Shown: positions 1 through 11,744 of the stretch, in pieces | Layout: every line of letters starts with the position of its first letter | Numbering within the stretch: the first letter of the stretch is position 1 | Assembly: GCA_004431415.1 (NCBI GenBank) | Contig: QPMI01000453.1 | Coordinates: 62,001 to 126,000, forward strand | DNA: 64,000 nt | Source: Cyanophora paradoxa | Lineage: Eukaryota > Glaucocystophyceae > Cyanophorales > Cyanophoraceae | Direction: 5' to 3' | The notes under the pieces: generated by a model | Seen by the model: only the letters and a program-made list of their open reading frames with translations | Told to the model about the DNA's origin: nothing | Databases searched by the model: none | Translations under genes and position numbers: made by a program

Positions 1-3000
1 TAGGAATGAGGCGGGCGGCGGCAGCGGCGGCGGGGCGCACGGAACGGGGGCGGCTCCGGCCCGGCCCTTCTAGGAACGGCGGCGGCTTCCTAACGGGGTG
101 GGGTGGGGCGGGGCGGGGCGGACGCGGCGGGCGTTCTAGAGACCCGCTCTCGCGCTTCAAGGAACGATCTCTCTCCTAGGGTCTCCTAGGCGGAGCGGGA
201 GGGGCGGGGCGGCTTCCTAACGGGGCGGGGCGGGGCGGGGCGGGGCGGACGCGGCGGGGGTTGTGGAGGCCGTAGGCCTTGAGGATGGCCTCCAGCCGCT
301 CCGCCACGGGCCTGCGCATGGGCGTTGGGGAGGCGTTCCCGTAGACGGCTTGTCCACTAAGAGAAGAATCTTAGAACTAAAAGAATCCCCTAGTAAGAAA
401 AGACGCCGCCACGGGCCTGCGCGGGCGTTGCAGGAGGAGGAGGAGGAGGAGAGGGGGAAGCGCTGGGAAGCCGAGCGAGCCGCCGTAGACGGCTTGTCCA
501 CTAAGAGAAGAATCTTAGAACTAAAAGAGTCCCCTAGTAAGAAATCCCCGTTGCAGGAGGAAGAGGAGGAGGAGGGGGAGGAGGAGGAGGACGAGGAAGC
601 TAAGAGCTGTGCGAATCTCTAACTAAGAGAAGAAGCTTAGAACTAAGAGGCTAACTAAGAGAATCTCTAACTAAGAGAAGAAAGACAAGCTGGCGGAGGG
701 GAAGGGCGTACACGTCGAAGGCGGAGTCGGAGGCGCCGGGGAGCTCGGAGCCGTGCTCGCCCATCGCCGCCATGTGCGCCACCGCCCGCACCGCCGCCCG
801 CGCAGTCTTCGGAGGGGGGTACGGTGAGTGTGTGAGAGAGAGAGAGAGAGGGAGAGAGAGGACGCGGCGGCGGCGTTGTGGGTTCATCTAAGCGTCTATG
901 CTTCGTTCGTCTCGGCAGCACCTTCATAGATGCATAGATAGATCAAGAATCAAGAAGACCCTATATATAAAGAGCTTCTTCAGGGTCTTATATATAAGCA
1001 CCTTCAGGGTCTTCTTGAAGCGCGCGGTGACGCCCCCGGCCCCGGCCCCGGCCCCAGCGCCGCCCTCGCCCTTGGCCGACGCCGCGCCGCCCCCTTGCTG
1101 CGGCTCCGGCTCGTCGGCGCTCGCCGCGTTCTCCGCCCCGATGCGCGCCGCGGCGGCCAGATCCAGCAGCTTGAGAGCCGGCTTGGGCTTGATGTTGCCG
1201 GCCGGCTTCGGGGCCGCGTCGCCGTCGCCGTCGCCGCCGCTTTCAAAGGCGGCCGCCTCTGCGGGGGCGGGCGGGCGGGGGCCGCTCAGGGCCGGAGGAG
1301 GAAGGGAGGGGAGAGGGGGGGGGGGAGGGGGAGGGGGGTATGCGCACTGCGGAAGCGGACGGAGACGCTGCCGGCCGCCGGGGACGGGCCCTCTGCAGCC
1401 GACGCCGGCGCCGGCGCCGGCGCAGCCTCAGCGGCGGCGGCCGGCGCCGACGAGTCGTCCTCCTCAGCGGTCGGATCGTCTCGGGCCCGCCTGGGCGCGC
1501 GCGCGGGCGGATCAAATCTCGGATCAATTCTCGGATCAAATCTCTGCTCTACGCACTTGGCCATGAGCCCGACGGCGCGCGCCATGGAGATGACCTTCTC
1601 CCCCTCCCCGTGCCGCGAGAAGTACTGCGCCGAAAAAGTCTCAGAGCGCACGCGCTTGAGGCCACTGCCGCAAGCGCAAGAGGCCTCGTAGGGAGAGGAG
1701 TTCGAGGGGGCGCGCCCGCGCGCCTTTAGGATGGCGTTTATAGCTTAAGAGCGCGTAAAAAGAGCTGTGCTTTAGGGCGCTCAAAAAGAGCTTGAGAGCG
1801 CTTATGTAGTAAGGCGGCGGGGTCGTAGGCGGCGGCGGAAACGTCTCAGATCCTACATCTAAAGCTCTTGCCCGCGCGGCTCTATGATGGCCCGAGGGCG
1901 CGCGTTCGCTCGCCTTGAGGATGGCGTTCATGGGGTTGTAGACGGCAGCAGCTTAAGAACGCTAAAGAGGAGCTTATAAAGAGCTTATATAAGAGGACGG
2001 CGCTCGCTCTCGCTCGCCTTGAGGATGGCGTTCATTGGGTTGTAGACGGCGGCGGCCTAAGAGTGCTAAAGAGGAGCTTATAGAGAGCCTAAGGACGATG
2101 CGCTTAAGAGGCCTTATAATTAGGCTTAAGAACGCTTAAGAAACCTTGAGGATGGCGTTCATGGGGTTGTAGACGGCGGCGATGATCTCGACGTGCCGCC
2201 GCTCGAACTTGCGCCTCCCCGCCGCCTCCTTCTTCTGCTGGAGGACGCGCTCGTGGGAGCGGTCGGCCGCCAGCACGTGCTGCACGATCTGCGGCCCGAG
2301 GGGAGAACTTTAAGGCGGGAAGCTCGAAAGGCGAGGGCGAGAGAAGCAGTGCCAGAGCGGGAGGTTTTATCGTATCGTAGTTCTCCTATTCGCATCCTAG
2401 TTCTCACAAGCTCCTCGTTCTCATGAGCACAGACGTGCGGACCTTCGCTGAGAGGGCGCCCAGCAGGCCGATGCCCATGCAGGCGACGAGGATGGCGACG
2501 GCGCGGCCGACGACCGTCCGGGGGGCCAGGTCCCCGTACCCGATCGTCCCCAGCGTCCCCAGCGCGAACCTGGGGGGCGGGAGGGGGGGAGGGAGGGGGA
2601 GGAGGATTGGTAAGAAGGAAGGATGTGAATGAAGCAAGCATGCCCGTCTAAGCGTTCCCGGCTGCCCGGCGTCCCCCGCGCGCAGGCGCGCAAGGCAGGC
2701 CCCCGGGGTTCTCTCTGTGTACCCCTCCCGAGGCGTCCTCCCCTTATGCGTTCCTCCCCAGGAGCAGCGTCCAAGCGAGGCAGAGGACGGTGCAGAGGTC
2801 GGTCCTGGACGTCAAGTCGCTTGGCGAGCTCCCGCTCTAGAAGCGACAGCCACCATACCATATCTATCATGAGCAAGGCAAGGCAACCGCCCCAGGCCCC
2901 AGGCAGTCAAGGCAAGGCAAGGCAGCCGCCTACAACCGCCGTAAGACGGATGGAAGCGAGGGACACTCCAGCCCGCCCCACGGCCGCCCGCCCCAGCCCG

Positions 3001-6000
3001 CCCGCCCCAGGCCTAGGCCGCCCGCCCCAGCCCGCCCGCCACAGGCCTAGCCCGCGCCGTCTACTCACCAGATGACGTTGCCGAGATCCCGAAAGTCGGA
3101 CTGGCCCGTCTGCTCCACGATCTTGAGCACGATCGAGGCCGCGAGGATCTGCGGGGGGGAGGGAGGGAGGGAGGGAGAGGGGGGGAGGCGCCAAGGACGT
3201 GTCATGTGAGGCTTGCAGGCTTTACCAACTAAAGCTTTCTTTCGAGCGAGCTTCGGGGGCGGGAGGGCGGACCATGGCGGATGTGAAGAGGGAGAGGAAC
3301 GCGACGGGCCGCTCGACGATGAGGACGACGAAGAGGTTCTGGCGGGAGAGGCGCCGGTAGGCCCGGAAGGCCCGGAAGACCTGGCCGGGGGTACGGCGTA
3401 AGGGAGAGGGTACGATGAGGCGCCGGAGGGCGCCGGAGGGGAGGGGGAGGGGGGGAACGGCACCTTGAAGAACCGGAAGAATCGGAAGGCGCGGGCGAAG
3501 CGCGTCACGACGATGACGTTGAGGAGGCCGAGGCCGCCCGTCCCCGACGCCACCCCGGGGATGTCCGTCAGCACTGAGGGGAAAAGAGCGTCAAAAGAAA
3601 AAAAGGAAAAAGGGAAAGAAAAGGAGGGGGGTACGCACGGGAGGGGAAGTCGGCCCAGTTGGCCTTGAAGAACTTCCAGAAGGACATGGGCCGGTTGCGG
3701 ATGAGGAAGCGCATGATCAAATCCAGGGCGAAGGCCGTCGAGAAGAAGAAGTCGACCCAGACGAAGGTCGCCGTGAGGCGCGCGGGGATGCCGCCGTAGG
3801 GGTAGAAGGGTACGAGCACGAGCGCGAGGGAGACCAGGGTCATGACCAGGAGCCCCGTCCGAAGGAGCATCTCGAGGCGGCTGACGAGCGGCGGCAGGCG
3901 GACGCGGGGGCCCGGCGAGAGCGTCGGCGTGGGCCCTCCCACCGAGGAGGCGTCGTTTGCAGCCGCTGGCTGCACCATAAAGCTGCCGTTCACGGATCCG
4001 CCAGGGAGCGGGCGGGGCCGGAGCCCCAAGATCGTCGGCGCCTCGGAGGAGACGGAGGCCGAGCGGCTAAGCATACCCCCCGAGGACGACATCCCGGAGA
4101 AAACCGTACCCCCCGCGACGCTCCCCTCGAACGGGTCGAGGGGCGCCACGCGGAGGCCGCGGGTGAGGCGCCAGTAGTACACAAGGAACGCCGCCATGCC
4201 AACGACAGCGGCGAAAACGACGCAGGCGTAGACGATGTAGAGGTGGATCAATTCCGAGGTGCAGGCGGAGCGCTCGGCGCTGGTCACGCAGGATCCCGAG
4301 GCGGCCCAGATGTCCTCCTCGTCTCCCACTCCGTCGTTGTCCGAGTCACTAAAAGGAGGAGAACAGACAACTCTTTAGAACCAAGAACGTGCTTGCTCAA
4401 TCTACACATAAAAGTGTGATTACCGCCACTCGGCGCCGTCCGTGGGGAACGCGTCGTTGCTGTCGAAGACGCCGTCGTTGTCCTCGTCCAGATCGATCAG
4501 GTTGAAGCGCGCGTCCCCGCCCTAAAAGAAAGAAAGAAAGAAATAAGAGAGCAAAGAGATGGATAAAGAGAGATAGATAGACAGAGAAAGCACCGAGGCG
4601 TCCACGTCCTTCCACACGAGCTGGTCCCGGTAGATAGCGACGGAGAGGAGGGGCCGGGGCGCCCCCGCCGGCAGCGCCCGGCACGCGGAGAAGTGCCAGG
4701 GGTCCGCAGACGAGGCGCTCCACCGGAGCACGTGCACGTCCCGCGCCGCGCCGGCGCCCTGTACCCCCCGCGGTGTCGGGGAGGTGGGGGGGGGGGGGGG
4801 GGGGCAAGAAGAGAGGGTGTGTGGAGGGGTTCAGGCGCACGCGATAAAGAACGAAGGCGCCGGCGGAGGCGGCCGCTATGGAGAGCGGCTGCGGCGAGAA
4901 GCTCCCGGGTACGTCTACCGCGCCGGTGAGAAAGACTGAGAGGGGCGGAGGCGAAGAGGTAGGGGGGTACCGGTCCAGGAGGCAGTCTCAAGGGAGTAGA
5001 GGCGGAGGATGGAGGAGGAGCGGGCGGCGTCGGACAGGGAGAGCAGCGCGTACCCCCCAGAGATCCTCATCCCCTGCACGCAGACGTGCTGGGGGTACGC
5101 GGCTGCGGAGGCCTACCTCAGAAAAGGAAAAAATGGAAAGGAAAAGGAGAGGGGCGCACGGGAGGACCAGGAGGAGGGGGGGAAGGAGAAGGCGTCACGG
5201 GAGGGGAGGAGGAGGAGGCGGATAACGGCGTCCGAGAGGCACGAGGCGGGGTCCGGGGCCACGAAGTGCTCCGAGTCGGCGAAGAGCGCGGTACCCGTCT
5301 CGAGCCACGCGGCCGCGCAGAGGGGCGGGCCTCCCTCCTCGCCCCCGCCGGCCTGCAGAAGGTCCATCTGGGACAGGAAGGCCCGCCGGGCCCGCAGCGG
5401 GCTGCTGAGGGCCTCCGGGCTACCCCCGTCCAGCGAGACGAGCGCCACGGTCGCCTCGGGGACGCCTGTACCCCCCGCTCCCCGCGAGAACTCCGTGTAG
5501 AAGGCGTGGGATCCGCAGGTCTCTACGGCCGTCCGAGAGGCGTTCGCAGGCAGGGGCGGCAGTGCCAGCTGCGGGGCGCGTCACGGAAGGAAAGAAAGAG
5601 GGTGCGGGGAAGGGGCGGTGCGGGCCTTCAGAGTGCTCGTCTCAGCGACAAGGTAAATGCGCTGGTCGGCAGCGGCGGGCGCCCCCGCAGGAGCCTCCAC
5701 CCAGGACACGTGCTGGTCCCCACCCCGCAGCTGCCTGCGCCCGCCCGGTTTAGACGAGCGGCGGACCCGCCTGAGCCTAGGGCGAACGCACTTGGGCTCC
5801 CGCGTGTCGAACATAAGCACGCGGCTCCGTTCCTGCGGCGGGGCGGGCGGGGCGCTCGGCGCGGGGCGGGGCGGGGCGGGGCGGCGCGCGGGGATTGGCG
5901 GCGGGGCGCGGCGCGGCGGACCGGGTAGCTCTCGAGGTAGAGCCCCACGGGGTTGGTCCCCGAGTTCGTTATGCTCGCCAGCGGGTCGCTGTTGGTCGCG

Positions 6001-6534
6001 TCGAGGCCCATGAGGTCCAGATAGGATCGGAAGTTCTGCTCGTAGCTGCGGCGCGTCAGCCGCAGCAGCGCCGCGCGCGCGTGGCTTGGCGGGGCCGCGC
6101 TGACCCGACCATTTGCAGGGAGAAGCACTTCTCCACGCCGTCCACATCGCTATCGATGTAGTAGATCGTGTCCGACCAGAAAGCCAAGCGCGACTCTGCA
6201 GCGCGCGCCGGGGATCAGCAGCTACGCCTGTAGAGAGAACCTTATGCGGGCGCTCACCGTGCTTGAAAGGCCCGTGGGGCGACGGGGCAAGGGACGTGAA
6301 GTTTTTAGAGAGGCGCTTCACGGGCAGGTGCCCGCGGTAGTCCTGCAGGTTCCAGCTGAAGGTCTCCTCATTGAGTATGCTACAGCTGTGCTCGGTGTCC
6401 CACACAGAGAGCGAGCCGCGGGGCGTCAGCGTCTCGGGATCCAGCGGCCTGCCAGTGAACGGGGCGCCGAGGCAGCCGGTGGCCAGTGCTAGCAGAGCCA
6501 GCACGAGGGCCTGCGCTGCCAGCGCGGCGCGCAT
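1..6534 (-). CDS. Voltage-gated K+ channel with signal peptide and thrombospondin type-3 repeat ectodomain (3' end off window)
   Basis: ATG at 6534 opens a signal peptide (MRAALAAQALVLALLALA...). A several-hundred-residue ectodomain follows in exons at about 6258-6534, 6110-6196, 5930-6020, 5620-5835, 5215-5560, 5000-5095, 4830-4905, 4590-4770 and 4430-4520. Two perfect DxDxDGxxDxxD calcium loops lie just before the membrane (DEDNDGVFDSND near 4450-4490 and DSDNDGVGDEED near 4312-4345), with a third looser DSDVDG near 6150. Then come an extra helix S0 (LIHLYIVYACVVFAAVVGMA), a Ser-rich linker and S1-S4. S4 is rich in Arg (VTRFARAFRFFRFFK spliced to VFRAFRAYRRLSRQ). The pore carries the K+ filter GTIGYGDLAP (2530-2547). 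C-terminal exons lie near 2145-2287, 1570-1640, 1010-1255, 690-800 and 250-320. A secreted N-terminus plus S0 recalls BK channel topology, but no RCK domain is visible. The K+ channel call is strong; the ectodomain exon borders and the C-terminus are approximate. Confidence 0.85.
340..543. repeat. 60-bp direct repeat in the K+ channel 3' region
   Basis: A block of about 60 bp (starting gtagacggcttgtccacta, ending cctagtaagaaa) occurs at 340-400 and 483-543 with one difference. The exon-edge block gccacgggcctgcgc is likewise present at about 304-318 and 408-422. Unit length is about 143 bp in the first case and 104 bp in the second. These lie beside the candidate C-terminal exon near 250-320. 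Confidence 0.8.
1912..2180 (-). repeat. Three copies of the 3' edge of a K+ channel exon
   Basis: The true exon end (coding YNPMNAILK, donor at 2144/2145) is repeated inside the downstream intron at 2017-2055 and 1912-1949, each about 36 bp with one or two changes. A decayed fourth trace lies at 1724-1742. Each copy keeps the AAG/G junction, so each is a potential decoy donor. Spacing is 127 and 104 bp. Confidence 0.85.
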
Positions 6535-6641
6535 GGCACCCGCTGCTGCGCTCTGCGCTGCTCTTGTGGGAGTTTTTTTTGCGCCGCTCTTCCCCCTACC
6601 CCTGAACCTCGCCTTCGGCCTTCCGACGGCCTTCGTTTGCG
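6535..6641. promoter_or_regulatory. 107-bp divergent promoter between K+ channel and TRIP4 homologue
   Basis: The two start codons (6534 minus, 6642 plus) lie 107 bp apart, so both core promoters and 5' UTRs must fit here. The stretch has a T8 run near 6575 and a pyrimidine-rich segment. No convincing TATA box is seen. Confidence 0.6.
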
Positions 6642-8229
6642 ATGTCCGTGGAGCAGCAGCTCGCCGCGGGCCTCGCGTCCTGGCTGACTGGAGAGCTCGC
6701 GAAGCACGGGGTTCGCTCGCCCCGCCGCGCGCTCACGCGGGACCCGGGCTCATGAGCGCGTCAGGCGAGCTACGGAGGCGACGAGTCTATCGCCCAGTAC
6801 CTCCTCTCGATCGAGGGAGACGATGATCTGGCCGCTTACATACAGGTTCGTTCAAGTTCGGCGGCCGTCAATCCACATGAACGCGCTCACGGCGCTCATC
6901 GTGTCGCGTGCAGAGCTTCCTGGGGGATACGCGCGAGATCTCGGAGCTCAGCGCCGAGCTGATCAGGCGCCGCAAGGCGCTCGGTGGCCCCGCGGCGGCG
7001 GCGGCGGCGGCGCGCGCCGCCCCGGCGTCGCCGGAGCCCGCACAGGCGTCGCCCGCCGTGGGCGGCTTCTACCTCAAGAAGCAGGACGAACCCGCACCCG
7101 CGTGCGCCCGCCCCGCACGCCTCCTTTCCATCCCCCGCGAGAGCCGCGCCGCGCCGCGCCGCAGGCCGGCGCCCGCGAAGAAGAAGGGCAAGGAGAAGCA
7201 GCCGGCGGGCGAGGCGGGCGCCGCGGCGCAGCAGCAGCAGCAGGCGGCGCAGGGATTGACGCAGGAGGACGTGGACAAGGCCCGGCAGGGGCTCGCGCCC
7301 CAGGAGCGCTCCCGCTTCGGCGGAATCGTCGTGTCCAAGGGGCGCGCGGGCAAGGGCAAGACCGTGGACCCCGCCGAGCTGGCGCAGAGGGGACTGCTGC
7401 TGCCTGGCCGCCGCCGCTGCGACTGCATGGCCACTCGGCACCGGCTCGTCGGAAATTGCATCACATGCGGCAAGATCGTGCGCCCGGCCCGGCCCGCCCG
7501 CGCTCACATGACCTTCCCCTCGCTCGCTCGCTCGCTCGCGCTCATATGATCTCGCCCCGGACAGGTCTGCGAGCAGGAGGGGGAGGGTACGTGCCTTTTC
7601 TGCGTCGAGCTCCAGGCGGCCGCCGCCGGGGGGCCCGAGGCCGCCGCCGCCGCCGTCGCCGCCGCCGCCGCCGAGGGGTACGCCCGCATATGCATTTGTA
7701 TTTACGTACCCCGGCGCCCTTCCCTCTTCTCTGAATGTCGCGGCCGCCAGTCAGAAGAAGGGGAAGAAGTCGGCGGGGAAGGGCGACCTCCGGGCTACCG
7801 CGTTCATGCAGACGGACCCCCGGCGGAGCGGTGCGGGGCCTCTACCCCCCCCCCCTCCCCATCCCCCCTCCTCATCCGAAGCAGAGCCGAAGCGGGTGGC
7901 GGGTAAGGGCGCGAGCACGGACCCGCAGGCCGGTGCGCGCGCAGCGCCGCCCCGCCCGGCCGCCCCCACTCTCCTTCCCAGCCGACGCGTGCACAGGGGA
8001 GGAGGCACGGCTCGAGAGGGCCCTCGCCCAGTGCGCTCTCTGGCACACACACTCTACTTAGGCTACTGGGCCCGCCCCACTAGGCCCACTTCTACGTTGC
8101 TCACGGGAGGGGCGGGGCGGCGGGCAGGAAGAACAAGCTGGTGGAGTTCGACCGGACGGCGGCCCAGCGCACCGTCATCATCGATGACCAGGCGAGCGCG
8201 CCGCGGCGGGGCGGGGCGGGGGGCCGGGG

Positions 8230-8262
<33 letters not shown>

Positions 8263-11200
8263 GAGCGGGCGGAGTGGGGCGGGGCGGAAAGAGCACCCCG
8301 ATTGAGCGGGAACTCCTAACGACGACCGCGACCGCGCGTTCCGCTCCGACTGACTCTTGCGCGACACGTCCCGCTCCGGCTGATATTCACTGACCTCCAT
8401 GCAGACGGACTGGTACGACACGCGGTGGATGAGCGCGTGTCGTGCCGGTCCATTAGAGTTCATTAGTAAAAGGAACACTAGCCTCATTAGTTCATTAGCA
8501 CACACAAGTTCATTAGTTCGTTAGTACACCGTGGCACGCGCCACCAAAAGTTTAGTACACCGTGGCACGCGCCACTTACAGCGTAGCCCTCTTCCACTAA
8601 CGGTTTGGCCTCCCTCTCGCAGACGGACTGGTACGACACGCGGTGGATGAGCGCGGCGGAGCGGGACGCGAGCCTCGCGGCGGCCGCCGAGGAGAAGGCG
8701 CGGGCCGAGGAGGCGGCCCGCAGGGGGCGCTCCACCCGCCTCGCCATCGACCTCGCCGGTCCGCTCTTGACGACGCTCAAATTAAAGCTCAGAGAGCTTA
8801 TATCTTATATATCTTATATCAAATTAAAGCCGGTCCGCTCTTGACGACGCTCCTGAAGCTTAAAAGAAGCTTGGAAGCTTAATAGATATCTTCTGCTGTG
8901 TTACCTCGCCGGTCAGCGAGCCCTTCCATCTTAGAAAGAAGCTATCCGTCGAAGAGGCTATCCATCGAAGATCTTTAGATTTGAGCTTTAAGCCTAAGAC
9001 CTCGCCGGTGGGCGGGTCTCTCTTGTATGTAGCGTGCGAAGCTCTCGTTTCTGATACCTAATCCGACACACGATCGAAGGGCGGCGCGCCCGCGTGCTGC
9101 TGGACGACGAGGCGGAGGCGCTAGAGGCGGCCCAGGCGGGGGAGGATGGCGCCGGCGGACCCGCTCAGCCCGCCCGTGCGCCCCTCCCTCCCTCGAGCTT
9201 CCTCCATCCCTCCATCCCTCACTCACGGAGCGTGCAGCGCGGGGGGAGGATTTGGTGCGGACGGTGACGCGCGGGGCGGGGACCGACGCCGCGTCCGCGC
9301 GCCTCCGCCAGGCACGGGAGCCGTACCCCCCCCCCCTCCCCCCCCTTCCCTTCTGCCCCGCCCCGCCCCCTCCTCTCCCTCTTTCTCTCCTCCCGGCTCC
9401 TGGAGCCGGCGGCTAGACCCAAAGACCTGCAGCTGCTCCCTCCCGCTTAGAGATTCAACCGCGCGCCTCCGGCAGGCAAGCTCGAGCCCCCCCGGGCCGG
9501 CCGCCGGATCCCATCATGGCATAGATCTGATCTAGAACGGATCGATCAATACCAGATCTAGAGATCCGCTCCCGCTCCCCCCGGGCTCCAGGCTCCTCCG
9601 CGATTGGGCGCCGGTTGATTACAACCGGCTGCTCAAGTTATTCCATGCTAGATTCCGACTGACTGACTGATGATCAACGGCGGGCGCAGGCGCCGCTGAA
9701 GGAGGGGGCGGGCACGGGCCTCTTCCGCAACCCCTTCCTTGCCGTCGCCGCCCCCCGCTTCGTCTCGTCGACCCCCAAGCCCGAGGCGGCCAAGAAGAAA
9801 GAGAGCAAGGCGCGGCCCCCTTTCTTCCAACCTAGCTTCCTTATAGCTTCCTTAGCTTCCTTAGACGTTAGAAGGATGGCGGCGGCAAGAAGAGCAAGGC
9901 GCGACCCGCTTTTCTTCTCGCGATCCTGACGCTCTCTCTTTCGAGGCTTTTCCTTCCTAACTCTCGATCTCTTCTCTCAGGAGGAGGGCGCGCTGGCGGC
10001 GAAGGCGGCGGCGTTCCGCGAGGGCCAGCGGGAGCTGTCGCGGGGCATGGCGACCGTCCGCGCCTTCGACGAGAACGCCCGCCGGTGCGCGCGCTTCTGA
10101 GGGCTCTGGATCTCTAAGACATTCTGTTCGATGCGCAATTATAGGCTCTCTAAGAGCTCTTTAAGACGGTCTAGGTCCCCGTCTAGATCACGGAACGCCT
10201 TTGATGAGAACGCCCGCCGGTGCTTTCGCTTTTGAGAGCTCTTTAAGACGGTCTGCTAGAGGCGCAATTACAGCTCTTAGAGGCGTGACCCCCCCCTTGC
10301 GCTTCTCCACCCCGTCTAGATACCCCCCCCCCCCCCCCCCCCCCCGCCCCCTCGAAGGGCTTCTTACGGGGGCGCGCGCGTGCGAACGAAGGGTGCTGGA
10401 GCGCGTGCAGCACGACGAGATGATCGCCTCGGCCCGGCCCCCCGCCGTGCGCGCTTCCCTTCTTCTTCTTCTTCTCCCTTCAACTCGCCTCTAAGATTCG
10501 ATTCTTCTTAGATCGAGGATCTTGAGGCGGAGCCGGAGGAACTGGCGCTGGCCTCAGGGGCCGACGAGGACGCTGACTTCTGGGGCGCCGAGCCCCGGAT
10601 TCGAATCGCCCCCCAGAAAGCGAACGTTCGCCAGAACGAGGAGGACGGGCCTGGGATGACCGAGGACGGCCCGTGCGTGGGGCGGAGGCCGGCGGCGGCG
10701 GCGGCGGCGGCGGACTCCGGCGCGGCGCTCAGCATGCACCAGCCGTGGGCGAGCCTCCTCGTCCTCGGGATCAAGCGCGTGGAGGGGAGGGGGTGGCCCA
10801 CGCCCCACCGGGGTACGCTGTGGATCGCGTCGACAGTGAAGGAGGCGGACCCGGAGGAGGTGAGGGATGTGGAGGGGTACTACTCCGCCCTCGCGCGGCG
10901 CGCGGGGCGGCCCCCGCCGGCCTTCCCGGAGGCGTACCCCTCCGGCGTCCTCCTGGGATGCGTTGACGTCACGGACTGCCTGAGCCACGAGCAGTGGACC
11001 GCGGTGCGGGGCCGGCGGCTTAAGCTCAGCTCAGTCAGTTTTTATGCCTCGCTTACGGTCGGCGCAGAGGCTAGAGGCGGGTGACTGCGCCTCTTGGCCC
11101 GAGGAGAACGACTCGCGATACGTATTCGTCTGCGAGCGGCGGCGGCGCCTCCCCGTACCCTTCCCCGTCCGCGGCCAGGCGCGCGCTCTCAGATCGATCT

Positions 11201-11326
11201 GATCTGATCTGATCTGAGCCGGGATCGCTGACGGCGAGTACGTACCTGGTGGCGCAGCACAAGATCTGGAGGCTGGATCCCAAGTCGTGGGAGACGGCCA
11301 AGCGCGCCGCCGCCGGCCTCGGCTGA
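6642..11326 (+). CDS. TRIP4: Activating signal cointegrator 1 homologue (C2HC5 zinc finger plus ASCH domain)
   Basis: ATG at 6642 (MSVEQQLAAGLASWL...); stop TGA at 11324-11326. TRIP4/ASC-1 is a transcription coactivator and a subunit of the ASC-1 complex used in ribosome quality control and alkylation repair. Seen here: a zinc finger beginning CDCMATRHRLVGNCITCGKI (about 7420-7475), spliced to VCEQEGEGTCLFC (7565-7600); the family block KNKLVEFDRTAAQRT with VIIDDQ (8128-8191), spliced to TDWYDTRWMS (from 8623); and a C-terminal ASCH domain with LSMHQPWASLLVLGIKRVEG and YPSGVLLGCVDVTDCLS (10729-11005), ending in FPVRGQ/HKIWRLDPKSW. Alanine- and lysine-rich linkers separate the domains. At least two introns use GC donors (8192 and 11179). 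Head-to-head with the K+ channel gene. The order and spacing of blocks match the whole family length, so the copy looks intact. Confidence 0.93.
8232..8260. repeat. G29 homopolymer in an intron
   Basis: An uninterrupted run of about 29 G lies in the intron after the GC donor at 8192. Length in such runs is often unreliable in assemblies. Confidence 0.8.
8401..8655 (+). repeat. Duplicated acceptor and exon start in TRIP4 homologue
   Basis: Thirty-seven identical bases (8401-8437 and 8619-8655) cover the acceptor CAG and the first codons of the exon coding TDWYDTRWMSA. The upstream copy would be a second 3' splice site 218 bp away. Short repeats ttagtacaccgtggcacgcg (8521 and 8551) sit between them. 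Confidence 0.9.
8748..9009 (+). repeat. Four copies of one TRIP4 5' splice site
   Basis: The exon end coding IDLAG with its donor (gacctcgccggt) recurs at 8748-8760, 8829-8852 (extended match ccggtccgctcttgacgacg), 8903-8913 and 8998-9009. All four keep the G/GT junction. Copies are 75-95 bp apart and decay outward from the exon edge. Confidence 0.75.
10059..10254 (+). repeat. Duplicated donor region in TRIP4 homologue
   Basis: The exon end coding AFDENARR plus donor (10059-10101) is repeated at 10196-10235 with a few changes. The following gagctctttaagacggtct is also doubled (10154 and 10236). The tandem unit is about 137 bp. Confidence 0.85.
10323..10345. repeat. C23 homopolymer in an intron
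   Basis: About 23 C in a row lie in a TRIP4 intron that begins with the GTACCCCC type of sequence. Confidence 0.75.
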
Positions 11327-11744
11327 TCCAGTTGGATTTCGCATTAATTGCGTCTTAAGATTTGTTATCGAATATTACACGGGTTCACAATAAGCACGTG
11401 CTCGCACGGAATACGCAAAATACATGGAAATCACTCACGGAAAGCCTAAGACTGCATAACCAGCGCCCCTTGAATGAATAACGAGACGTTGCAAGAAGAA
11501 AATACTAGATCCTGACGTCACGCGAGGGATCGCTTCGCGGCGCTAGCCTATCGACGGTCTACCGTACCCCCCTTTCTCTGTCCTCGTCTGGCCTACGCGA
11601 GGCTAGCTATAAAGAGGGGCGGTGTACCGCGCGCGCGCGCGATTGGAAAAAGCGATCGGATATCGATCGGTATCGAGGCCCTCTCAAGATAAGGAAGCTC
11701 TCAGAACACTTATGTACGTTATGTAGTGGACCGATCGCGATCAA
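11327..11744. other. Convergent intergenic stretch
   Basis: 418 bp between two stop codons (TRIP4 plus, cyclase-phosphodiesterase minus). It is AT-richer than its surroundings and must hold both 3' UTRs. An alternating GC run lies near 11631-11641. No ORF or structured element is supported. Confidence 0.6.

Noticed and set aside
1095-1691. Several overlapping 120-220-codon frames on both strands
   Set aside because: Alanine/arginine/glycine-rich frames expected by chance in such GC-rich DNA; only the minus-strand channel exons fit a gene model.
2745-2850. Possible extra K+ channel exon with a hydrophobic stretch (DLCTVLCLAWTLLLGRNA)
   Set aside because: The pore helix exon (ends TG at 3067) joins directly and in frame to the filter exon (W/FALGTLGTIGYGD); inserting this stretch would break the pore and it lacks a good donor.
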